Shown in pieces: positions 57,307 to 64,000 of a stretch of 64,000 nt of DNA. Location of the stretch: contig NZ_CP139447.1 in NCBI RefSeq assembly GCF_047121295.1, positions 3,906,001 to 3,970,000 on the forward strand, written 5' to 3'. This DNA comes from Longispora sp047121295. Lineage in GTDB: Bacteria > Actinomycetota > Actinomycetes > Mycobacteriales > Micromonosporaceae. Under the pieces are notes generated by a model. The model was not told the origin of the DNA. It was given only the letters and a program-made list of their open reading frames with translations, and searched no databases. Each line of letters starts with the position of its first letter. The stretch's first letter is position 1. Both the position numbers and the translations under genes were made by a program.

Positions 57307-57993
57307 ATGTTTCTCGGGGTACCCGGCGCGCGGTGGGAAGCCGTGCCCGTCGAGGACGCGCTGGAGCTGTACGACATGGCCGAGGCGAGCAACGACCCCG
57401 ACTGGGACGTCGAGGACCTCTTCGACGAGGAGGAGTGCGAGGACTTCTTCGTCCATCGCGGCGACCTGCGGGTCGACGGCGCGCTGGCGCTGGGCAACGG
57501 TCCCGACGAGGACAAGGACACGGTCTACGTCATCGACGGCGCCCTGACCGTCGACGGCCCCGTCACCTTCCTGAACATGGACGTCTACACCACCCTCTAC
57601 GTCACCGGCTCGGTCGTGGCGCACGACCTGGTGTGTCTCTGGGACTGTTCCCTGTTCGTCGGCCGGTCGTTGACCGTCCGGAACCTGCTCGCGACGTCGC
57701 TGATCGAGATGGGCTCCCTCGTCGTCCGGGGGCCGGTGTCCGCCGGTACCTGGCTCGAGATGGGCGGCCGGGGTCGCATCCACTTCTCGGGGGCGCCGAG
57801 CGTCGCCCGGGTGGCCGCGCGGGCCGACGTCGGGTCGGACGGGTACTCCGAGGGCAGCAACGCCGTCGAACACCTCGGCGGGGCGGCCGGGCTCGCCGAG
57901 GTGGTCCTGCCCGAGTTCTTCGAGGAGGACGGCACCTGCGACGACTTCGAGCTCAGCAAGGCGGTGTTCGAGGGGCGGCCCGTCCTGCGGTAG
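57307..57993 (+). CDS. Polymer-forming (bactofilin-like) beta-helix protein
   Basis: 228 residues. After an acidic front (DWDVEDLFDEEECEDFF), repeats of about 20 residues alternate hydrophobic strands and Gly turns: LRVDGALALGN, VYVIDGALTVDGPVTFLNMD, TLYVTGSVVAHDLVCLWDCS, LFVGRSLTVRNLLATSLIEM, GSLVVRGPVSAGTWLEMGG. This suggests a right-handed beta-helix as in bactofilins or related storage-like proteins. Start at 57307 has AAGGGACAGGG upstream. No span and no catalytic motif. Role unknown. Confidence 0.65.
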   Translation: MFLGVPGARWEAVPVEDALELYDMAEASNDPDWDVEDLFDEEECEDFFVHRGDLRVDGALALGNGPDEDKDTVYVIDGALTVDGPVTFLNMDVYTTLYVTGSVVAHDLVCLWDCSLFVGRSLTVRNLLATSLIEMGSLVVRGPVSAGTWLEMGGRGRIHFSGAPSVARVAARADVGSDGYSEGSNAVEHLGGAAGLAEVVLPEFFEEDGTCDDFELSKAVFEGRPVLR

Positions 57994-58162
57994 GCACCGC
58001 ATCGACATGAGCGCCGCCGCCGTCTCCGCCCGGCCCGCCATATCTTCGACTTCCCCGGTCAGCTGTTCGCCGACGGCTACTACGACTGCCCGGACGGCTC
58101 GGGCGGCGACGCCGGCAGCATCCCGACCGCGTACCGGGCGCGCATGCCTGCGGCTGACCGAG

Positions 58163-58789
58163 TCAGACCGGGCCGCCGGCCCGCCGTCGCCGGTAGGCCC
58201 GGTTCTTACTCCGCGCGCCGCACAGCCGCATCGTGCACCACCGGCTGGAGCCGTTGCGCGACTGGTCGTAGAACACCCAGCGGCAGCTGTCGGCCTCGCA
58301 GACCTTGAGCCGGGCCGCTGTGCCGTCCCCCTCGGCGATGGCCAGCGCCGCGAGCATCGCGCCGAGCGCGCCCGGCAGCCCGGTGGCCGCCGGCTCCAGG
58401 TGGGCCGTGTCGCCGAACACCACCCGGACCGGCAGGGCCCGGCCGGCGACGGTGAGGGCGGCCCTGCCCCGGGCGCGCCGCCGCGCCGCGAGCTCCGGGC
58501 CGTGTTCGGCCAACGCCGGGTCGGGGTGGGTCCGGGCCAGGCCCGGGGAGACGGCCACCGTCAGCGCGTCGCGGAGCGCCTCGCGGAAGTCGACGGCCCG
58601 TTCGACGTCGGAGCTGGTCAGTGGCGCGTCGGGGCAGTGCCCGTGGCCGGCGAGCCAGGCGGTGAGCCCCGCCGGGTCGGCCAGCTCGTCCCAGCCGTCC
58701 TCGAAGTCGGCGCTGTTGCAGAACTCCTGGACCAGTCTGAGCCCGGCGGGTGCCGGACGTCGAGCCTCATCCGTCGTCACGGATACCAC
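58163..58789 (-). CDS. CGNR zinc-finger (ABATE domain) transcription regulator
   Basis: 208 residues. The N-terminal ABATE part has GLRLVQEFCNSADFEDGWDE and a helical middle; the C-terminal zinc finger reads KVCEADSCRWVFYDQSRNGS then SRWCTMRLCGARSKNRAYRR, with four Cys and CGAR where CGNR is usual. Stress-type DNA-binding proteins of this family are known in actinobacteria. GTG start at 58789 has AAGGG upstream. A perfect inverted repeat covers its start and the promoter of the divergent GNAT gene. Confidence 0.85.
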   Translation of the reverse strand: MVSVTTDEARRPAPAGLRLVQEFCNSADFEDGWDELADPAGLTAWLAGHGHCPDAPLTSSDVERAVDFREALRDALTVAVSPGLARTHPDPALAEHGPELAARRRARGRAALTVAGRALPVRVVFGDTAHLEPAATGLPGALGAMLAALAIAEGDGTAARLKVCEADSCRWVFYDQSRNGSSRWCTMRLCGARSKNRAYRRRRAGGPV

Positions 58790-58810
58790 TATAAGCCCTT
58801 GACTGGTATC
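58782..58810. promoter_or_regulatory. Inverted repeat operator for the CGNR/GNAT pair
   Basis: GATACCA (58782-58788) and TGGTATC (58804-58810) are perfect 7-bp arms around 15 bases. The site covers the CGNR ribosome site and the -35 of the divergent promoter, so binding there would block both genes. Confidence 0.6.
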
Positions 58811-58828
58811 ACGGCTGCCGGCTAGCTT
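58799..58828 (+). promoter_or_regulatory. Promoter of the GNAT gene
   Basis: TTGACT (58799-58804), 18-base spacer, TAGCTT (58823-58828). The gene starts 150 bases downstream, leaving a long 5' leader. The -35 overlaps the inverted repeat. Confidence 0.55.
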
Positions 58829-58979
58829 GATCAACAATGCCAGCGAAAAGCTTTCAGAGGTATCGCCCAGCCGATGCCGGCCGACTCCCAGCCGGGTTCG
58901 GGGTGCTCTCTGGACCGGCCAGGCCACCAGCGAGCCGGCCGCCTGGCCTGCCGACCGCCCTTGAAGAAGGAAACACCCT

Positions 58980-59903
58980 GTGACTGTCGTGATCCGCACC
59001 GCCCGCCCCGACGAACTGCCCGCCCTGACCACCTTCCCCGACGTCCCCGACCGTGACGCGGCCACCGCCGGCTACCTGGAGACCCTGCTCGACCGGGCCT
59101 GCACCCGGCCGGAGTGGTGCCTGGTCGCCGAGGACGACGGCCGGCTCGTCGGCAACATCGTGCTGTGGAGCCCGCCGAACCACGCGGTACCCATGGACTT
59201 CGTGCTCTTCGAACCCGGCCCCGCCGGCCCCGCACTGCTGGACGCGGCCGCCACCCTGGCCCGCGACCTCGGCGCCACCCGGCAGGGTCATGTGCTGGAC
59301 ACCCCGGCGCAGGCCCCGCAGTTCCAACGCGACCCGGAACTGCGCGAAACCCTGCTCACCGGGGCGGGCTTCGGCCTCGACCGCGACGGCTGCCGGTTCC
59401 TCTGGCGGGCCGGCGCCGACCTGCCGACCCTGGACCCCCGGCTCACCTGGCGCTCCCTCGCCGACCTCGGCGAGGCGCCCTTCGTCGACTTCCTCGAAGG
59501 CGTCCTCACCGACACCAAGGACTCGATCTTCCTCGCCGAGGTCGCCGAGCACGGCCTGCGCGGCGCGGCCGAACGCAACTTCCAGGACATGCTCGACATG
59601 GACCACCAGCCGGACTGGTACGAGATCGGCTACGACGCCGACGGCCTGCCGGCCGCCCTCAGCCTGCCGGCCCGCAACCCCGGCTCCGCCGTGATCGGCC
59701 TCGTCGGGGTGGCCCCGACGCACCGGGGCCGGGGGTTCAGCACCGATGTCGTGATCCGGGGACTGCACGTGCTCGCCGCCGCCGGCGAGACCGAGGTGCG
59801 CGGCGACTGCGACGCGGCGAACGTGGGGATGTTCCGGTCGTTCGTCAAGGCCGGGTTCGCCAACTTCGCCAACCGCAGGATGTTCAGCCGCAGCCTCTCG
59901 TAG
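58980..59903 (+). CDS. Tandem-domain GNAT acetyltransferase
   Basis: 307 residues, two GNAT units. The first (1-165) has RPDELPALTTFPDVPDRDAA and CLVAEDDGRLVGNIVLW but a weak acetyl-CoA loop; the second has VIGLVGVAPTHRGRGFSTDV with the intact R/QxxGxG/A loop and DAANVGMFRSFVKAGFANFA. The second half is probably the catalytic one. GTG start with AAGAAGG upstream. It faces a CGNR regulator through a shared operator. Acceptor unknown; self-resistance or stress roles are options. Confidence 0.85.
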   Translation: MTVVIRTARPDELPALTTFPDVPDRDAATAGYLETLLDRACTRPEWCLVAEDDGRLVGNIVLWSPPNHAVPMDFVLFEPGPAGPALLDAAATLARDLGATRQGHVLDTPAQAPQFQRDPELRETLLTGAGFGLDRDGCRFLWRAGADLPTLDPRLTWRSLADLGEAPFVDFLEGVLTDTKDSIFLAEVAEHGLRGAAERNFQDMLDMDHQPDWYEIGYDADGLPAALSLPARNPGSAVIGLVGVAPTHRGRGFSTDVVIRGLHVLAAAGETEVRGDCDAANVGMFRSFVKAGFANFANRRMFSRSLS

Positions 59904-59996
59904 CGGCCTCCCGTGGCCGGGTTAAGGAGTGGACGGGATGACGCCCGGGCTTGTAGCTTGCGGGTGACCGTGACCGCGCCCGAGGAGGTGGGACCC

Positions 59997-60047
59997 ATGA
60001 ACGTTGTCGATGTGGGTGCTCCCCTGGCGTCACGGCCGGGCGACTGA
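59997..60047 (+). CDS. Tiny leader ORF (16 aa) before the FAD monooxygenase gene
   Basis: ATG at 59997 follows GAGGAGGTGGGACCC, a near-perfect ribosome site, and the peptide (NVVDVGAPLASRPGD) ends 53 bases before the monooxygenase start. It may be a translational regulator. No codon cluster suggests a specific amino-acid signal. Confidence 0.45.
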   Translation: MNVVDVGAPLASRPGD

Positions 60048-60100
60048 CGTAGGTGTCGCCGGGAGCGCCGCCCATGAGGCTCTCCCGAAAGGCAACACCC

Positions 60101-61534
60101 ATGTTCGATGTGATCATCGCCGGATGCGGGCCGACCGGCACGATGCTGGCCGCCGAGCTCCGGCTGCACGACGTGCGGGTCCTGGTCCTGGAGAAGGACA
60201 CCGAGCCCGTGTCGTACGCCCGCGTCGTCAGCCTGCACATCCGCAGCCTCGAGCTGCTGGCGATGCGCGGACTCCTCGACCGGGTTCTGGAACGCGGCAG
60301 ACGGCGTCCGGTCGGCGGCATCTTCGCCGCCATCGCCGCACCCGCGCCCGAGGGCCTGGACTCCGCGCACGCGTACCTGCTGGGCATCCCCCAGCCGGTC
60401 CTCGTCGACCTGCTCGAGGAACACGCGCTCGGACTGGGCGCGCACGTCCGGCGCGGGTGCGCGGTGGCCGGTGTCGAGCAGGACGACGAGGGCGTCACCG
60501 TCGAGCTGGCCGACGGGGAACGACTGCGTGCGCGCTACCTCGTCGGCTGCGACGGCGCGCGCAGTGCGGTGCGCAAGCTGCTCGGTGTCGGCTTCCCGGG
60601 CGAACCGTCGCGGAACGACACGCTGATGGGCGAGATGGCGGTCGGCGCGCCCCCGGAGGAGATCGCCGCCCGGGTGGCCGAACTCGGCGAGGACCACCGG
60701 CGGTTCTGGCTCAGGCCGGCGGGCGTCGGGGTGTACAGCGTCGTGGTCCCGGCCGAGGGGGTCAGTGACCGCGCGGAACCGCCCACCCTCGAGGACTTCC
60801 GACGCCAGCTGCGCGCCATCGCCGGCACCGACTTCGGCGTGCACTCCCCGCGCTGGCTGTCGCGGTTCGGGGACGCCACCCGGCTGGCCGAACGGTACCG
60901 GGTCGGGCGGGTGCTGCTGGCCGGCGACGCGGCGCACATCCATCCACCCATCGGCGGCCAGGGCCTCAACCTGGGCGTTCAGGACGCGGTCAACCTGGGC
61001 TGGAAGCTGGCCGGGCGGGTCCGTGGCTGGGCGCCGGAGTCCCTGCTGGCCACCTACGAGGCCGAACGGCGTCCGGTCGCCGCGGACGTGCTGGACAACA
61101 CCCGCGCGCAGCGGGAACTGCTGTCCGCCGAACCGGGCGCGCGGGCCGTGCGCGGGCTGCTCACCGAGCTGATGGCCTTCGACGCGGTGAACCGCCACCT
61201 GGTCGAGAAGATCACCGGGATCGGCATCCGCTACGACCTCGGCGCGGGCCCCGACCTGCTCGGCCGCCGGCTGCGCGACCTGGACCTGGAACGGGGCAGC
61301 CTCTACGGCCTGCTGCGTCGCGGTCGGGGCCTGCTGCTGGACCGCACCGGCCGCCTGGCCGTCGGCGGCTGGTCGGACCGGGTCGACCACGTGGCGGATC
61401 CGACCGCGGCGCTGGAGGTCCCGTGCGTCCTGCTCCGCCCCGACGGCCACGTCGCGTGGATCGGCGACGATCAGCGGGACCTGGACGAGCACCTCTCCCG
61501 CTGGTTCGGCGCCGGTCACACGCCGCTGGGATAG
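60101..61534 (+). CDS. FAD-dependent aromatic monooxygenase (Rox/PHBH-like)
   Basis: 477 residues. GxGxxG loop FDVIIAGCGPTGTMLAAELR, LEKDTEPVSYARVVSLHIRS (a stretch like rifampicin monooxygenases), DG motif YLVGCDGARSAVRKLLGVGF, GD motif VLLAGDAAHIHPPIGGQGLN and LGVQDAVNLGWKLAGRV. The C-terminal thioredoxin-like tail of this class ends the protein. It hydroxylates an aromatic substrate with NADPH and O2; rifamycin inactivation is one possibility, polyketide tailoring another. AAAGG precedes the start. It overlaps the Ere-like gene by 19 bases, tail to tail. Confidence 0.85.
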   Translation: MFDVIIAGCGPTGTMLAAELRLHDVRVLVLEKDTEPVSYARVVSLHIRSLELLAMRGLLDRVLERGRRRPVGGIFAAIAAPAPEGLDSAHAYLLGIPQPVLVDLLEEHALGLGAHVRRGCAVAGVEQDDEGVTVELADGERLRARYLVGCDGARSAVRKLLGVGFPGEPSRNDTLMGEMAVGAPPEEIAARVAELGEDHRRFWLRPAGVGVYSVVVPAEGVSDRAEPPTLEDFRRQLRAIAGTDFGVHSPRWLSRFGDATRLAERYRVGRVLLAGDAAHIHPPIGGQGLNLGVQDAVNLGWKLAGRVRGWAPESLLATYEAERRPVAADVLDNTRAQRELLSAEPGARAVRGLLTELMAFDAVNRHLVEKITGIGIRYDLGAGPDLLGRRLRDLDLERGSLYGLLRRGRGLLLDRTGRLAVGGWSDRVDHVADPTAALEVPCVLLRPDGHVAWIGDDQRDLDEHLSRWFGAGHTPLG

Positions 61535-62724
61535 ATCTCGCGTTCCCGGGTCACCGTGTGCACCGGCGTCGTGTGGTTGAACCAGCAGAACGCGTCGTAC
61601 CACTGGCCGAGCCGGCCGGTCACGTAGTCCGCGCCGCCCGGGTCGCGGACCACGCCGATCCCCCGGTGGTCGTGCGCGTCGGTCAGCCAGCGCGGCTGGT
61701 CGACCCGGGGGAACACGAACAACGCCCGCTCGGGGGCCGACCCGTGCAGCAGGTCCTCGACGGAGCCGGCGCGGGCGGGCGGGACGGTCATCACCTGGGC
61801 GGCGGACCCCCACCGGGGCGCGGCGAGTACGTCGCCCCGGTGGCAGCCGAAGCCGACGAGCACGACCGCGTCGGCGCCGTGCCGCCGCCGGGCGAGCTCC
61901 CCGAGGCTGGCGACGCCGGTGTCCGTGGCCCGGGCGTCGCCGACGTGCGAGTTGTGCGCCCACACCACGCCCCGCGAACCGGGGCCGTAGTGGTCGAGGA
62001 GCCGGTCGAGGGTGTCGGCCATGTGCGCCGCGCGGAGGTCCCGGGACCGGTCGCCGGCGAGCATCGCCCGGTAGTACCGTTCGGCCCCGGGCACGATGTC
62101 CGCGCCCAGCCAGGCGGAGAACTCCGTCCTGCCCCGCTCGGCGGCGTGCTCGACGGCGTGCCGGCGCAGGTAGGCGAGCAGGGAGACGACCTCGGGGCCG
62201 GCGCTGTCGGGGACGAGCGGGCCGGCGTACCCGTGGAAGGGTTCGAAGGTGTCGAAAGCCGCCGACGCCGCCGGGATCGCGGCCGGATCGTGGCCGCCCA
62301 GATAGGCGAGGATCGCGTGCAGCGACTCCCACAGGCCGTAGACGTCCAGGCCGTGGAAGCCGACCCGGTGGTCCCCGTTCCACCAGCGCAGCCACGCGAG
62401 GAAGTCGCCGACCTCCTCGTTCGCCCACATCCACGTCGGCCACCGCTCGAACGCGCCCAGCGCGGCGCGCGGATCCGCGCCGCCGCCCCGCACGCTGGCG
62501 TCGACCCGGTCGCAGTCGGACCAGTCGCCCTCGACGGCGACGAAGGAGAACCCGTGCTCGGCCACCAGCCGGCGGGTGATCTCCGCGCGCCAGTGGTGGT
62601 AGTCGTGGGTCCCGTGGCTGGCCGCGCCGAGCATCACCACCCGCGCGCCGCCGACCCGGAGCATCAGCGGGTCCAGCGAGCCCTTGTTCGCGAGGATCTG
62701 GCCATGGGCTCCGATATCCGACAT
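61516..62724 (-). CDS. Erythromycin esterase-like protein with altered active-site motif
   Basis: 402 residues. Ere-family layout: VVMLGAASHGTHDYHHWRAE at the N-terminus, FVAVEGDWSDCDRV, WMWANEEVGDFLAWLRWWN, GFHGLDVYGLWESL and VVWAHNSHVGDAR with the later His. In the family the first motif is GExxHG; here the Glu is Ala34 (GAASHG), while His37 is kept. That may weaken or change esterase activity, so macrolide resistance cannot be assumed. Start at 62724 has GGAGG 6 nt upstream. Confidence 0.85.
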   Translation of the reverse strand: MSDIGAHGQILANKGSLDPLMLRVGGARVVMLGAASHGTHDYHHWRAEITRRLVAEHGFSFVAVEGDWSDCDRVDASVRGGGADPRAALGAFERWPTWMWANEEVGDFLAWLRWWNGDHRVGFHGLDVYGLWESLHAILAYLGGHDPAAIPAASAAFDTFEPFHGYAGPLVPDSAGPEVVSLLAYLRRHAVEHAAERGRTEFSAWLGADIVPGAERYYRAMLAGDRSRDLRAAHMADTLDRLLDHYGPGSRGVVWAHNSHVGDARATDTGVASLGELARRRHGADAVVLVGFGCHRGDVLAAPRWGSAAQVMTVPPARAGSVEDLLHGSAPERALFVFPRVDQPRWLTDAHDHRGIGVVRDPGGADYVTGRLGQWYDAFCWFNHTTPVHTVTREREIYPSGV

Positions 62725-62986
62725 CGCGGCCTCCGATCTCCCGACTGCCCCCACCGTGTACCCCGTCGCGGCCTCCCCCAACCCCCGGCGTGTCGGCGGT
62801 CCGATCGCGCACCCTCGACGACCCGACCGACCGGGGACTCCCGTCGCCGTTGGCCGCTGCCGGCCGACGGTCAGGACCGGGCGCCAGGCACCCTATCGCC
62901 GGCACGCGGGCAGCCGGGCCGGGCGGTCCGTGCCCGCGAATCCCCGCCGCGCGACATCGACTCCGTGACCCGTTACCGTGTCGGGA

Positions 62987-64000
62987 ATGACGTTCCTGCC
63001 CGACCTCGCCGAGCGGCTGTCCGATGTGGCGCGCCGGGGACGCATCCCCGGCGCGGCGGTCGCCGTGCGCCAGGGCGACCTGCTCGCCGAGGCCGCCACC
63101 GGCGTCCTCAACGTCTCCACCGGCGTGGAGGCGACCACCGACAGCCTGTTCCACATCGGCTCCGTCGCCAAGTTGTACACGGCGCTGCTGGTGATGGAGC
63201 TGGTCGAGGAGGGCCGGGTCGACCTCGACGAGCCGGTCCGGCGCTACCTGCCGGACTTCCGACTCGCCGACGCGGAGGCGGCCGCCGCGCTCACCACACG
63301 GCACCTCCTCACGCACACCGGCGGCTTCGACGGCGACCTGTTCGAGGACACCGGCCGGGGCGACGACTGCGTCGACCGGTACCTCGCCGTCGTCGGCGGC
63401 GCGCGCAAGTTCGCCGCCCCGGGCGAGCTGTTCTCCTACTGCAACAGCGGATTCGTGGTCCTGGGCGCTCTCGTCGCGCGGCTGCGCGGCGCGGTGTGGG
63501 AGGCCGTCGTCCGCGAGCGGCTGCTCGCCCCGATGTCCCTGGACCACACCACGGTGTACGCCGAGGAGGCGATCCTCTTCCGTGCCGCGGCGGGGCACTT
63601 CGAGGACGCGCCGTCCGGGCAGCTGAGGGTGACCGAGCGGTGGGCGATGCACCGGGCACTCGGACCGGCGTTCTCGGCCATCAGCGCGGCGCCGCGTGAC
63701 ATGGCCGCGTTCGGTCGGCGGTTCCTCGACGACTCCCCCGTCGTCTCGGCCATGACCGCTCCGGCGGTGCCGGCGGTCAACGGCACGCTGGTCCGCCAGT
63801 GGGGCCTCGGCGTCATGATCTACGACTTCGGCGCGACGACGGTGTGGGGGCACAGCGGCTACCATCGCGGCCAGTCCAGCTATCTGCGGATCGTGCCGGA
63901 GCACGACCTCGTCATCGCGGCCAGCGGCAACGTCGGCGGCGCCCTGCCGCTGTCCGACGAGCTCGTGGACGGGCTGGTCACGGAGCTGACGGGCGCGCGC
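62987..64000 (+). CDS. Serine hydrolase / beta-lactamase family protein (3' truncated)
   Basis: 338 residues visible; the window ends before the stop. Class C/D,D-peptidase motifs: catalytic SVAK in FHIGSVAKLYTALLVMELVE, YCN in LFSYCNSGFVVLGALVAR, and HSG in VWGHSGYHRGQSSYL. LLTHTGGFDGDLFED is typical of EstB/LovD-like members. No signal peptide, so it may be a cytoplasmic esterase or transesterase rather than a secreted beta-lactamase. ATG at 62987 is close to the GGG of TCGGGA; ribosome site weak. Confidence 0.85.
   Translation, partial: MTFLPDLAERLSDVARRGRIPGAAVAVRQGDLLAEAATGVLNVSTGVEATTDSLFHIGSVAKLYTALLVMELVEEGRVDLDEPVRRYLPDFRLADAEAAAALTTRHLLTHTGGFDGDLFEDTGRGDDCVDRYLAVVGGARKFAAPGELFSYCNSGFVVLGALVARLRGAVWEAVVRERLLAPMSLDHTTVYAEEAILFRAAAGHFEDAPSGQLRVTERWAMHRALGPAFSAISAAPRDMAAFGRRFLDDSPVVSAMTAPAVPAVNGTLVRQWGLGVMIYDFGATTVWGHSGYHRGQSSYLRIVPEHDLVIAASGNVGGALPLSDELVDGLVTELTGAR

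Noticed and set aside
58021..58160. Protein-like stretch (FDFPGQLFADGYYDCPDG) after the beta-helix gene
   Set aside because: Possible gene remnant, but it has no start, no family match and only about 35 plausible codons, so it is not listed as a feature.
59941..59975. Possible rifamycin-associated element before the Rox-like gene
   Set aside because: The GGGCTTG...CTTGCGGG stretch is only loosely similar to what I recall of that element, and I cannot verify the consensus from memory.
59630..63904. A 1424-codon open frame on the minus strand
   Set aside because: It is antisense to the GNAT, monooxygenase and serine hydrolase genes and out of frame with the Ere-like gene; no domain is recognisable.
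1..64000. tRNA, rRNA, CRISPR, insertion sequence or prophage genes
   Set aside because: No clover-leaf-like T-loop pattern, repeat array, transposase, integrase or phage structural gene was recognised on either strand.

Overview
The window comes from the chromosome of a high-GC actinomycete. Nearly every codon ends in G or C, GTG starts and 4-nt ATGA/GTGA overlaps are common, and the regulators are typical of actinobacteria (an ECF41-type sigma factor, an ArsR with a DUF5937-like N-terminus, PadR/FtsX export operons, XRE/MmyB-like and CGNR proteins). A family such as Micromonosporaceae is a guess from gene content, not a proven placement. No rRNA, tRNA, CRISPR array, insertion sequence or phage is visible. 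Both ends cut genes: a pxpC-like gene at base 1 and a serine hydrolase at base 64000.

Layout. 1-2.4 kb: pxpC end, a GNAT enzyme, a MarR regulator. 2.5-6.1 kb (minus): a compact candidate RiPP operon with a 33-residue four-cysteine peptide, a ThiF/E1-like enzyme, an M50 protease with a PqqD-like front end and a DUF3105 membrane protein. A perfect 30-bp palindrome separates the peptide from the enzymes. 6.2-11.6 kb: methyltransferase, MazG-like protein, secreted DUF2252 protein, then a trpEG-type gene behind a WWW leader peptide with a readable attenuator, followed by decayed gene ends. 11.6-18.4 kb: membrane Hsp70-like protein, an ECF41 sigma factor paired with a carboxymuconolactone decarboxylase-like gene through divergent promoters, and a two-component locus whose two kinases have complementary defects and whose response regulator is frameshifted.

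18.4-34.6 kb: ArsR/MFS pair, a large PAS histidine kinase, GH65 phosphorylase with beta-phosphoglucomutase, an M3 peptidase, hydrolase and AraC genes, then a clear M-box (Mg2+) riboswitch ahead of an NRAMP-family transporter that lacks the usual transition-metal ligands. 34.7-39.7 kb: TetR-controlled FAD monooxygenase, a flavin operon (LLM oxidoreductase, MarR, FMN reductase) and a sirtuin. 39.8-45.8 kb: two paralogous secreted HExxE proteins in mirror arrangement, sharing the same promoter layout and palindrome, around a lipoprotein and an M56 (BlaR1-like) protease, with a BlaI repressor at the edge. This looks like one regulated module.

45.9-64 kb: an SDR, a PadR-ABC-FtsX export operon, methyltransferase, WD40 lipoprotein, XRE/SDR pair, an eCIS-cargo-like protein with an EIK nuclease-like motif, small accessory genes, a CGNR regulator with a palindromic site facing a GNAT gene, a Rox-like FAD monooxygenase behind a tiny leader ORF, an erythromycin-esterase-like protein missing the motif glutamate, and the truncated serine hydrolase. 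All functional calls come from reading the sequence; no database search was run.
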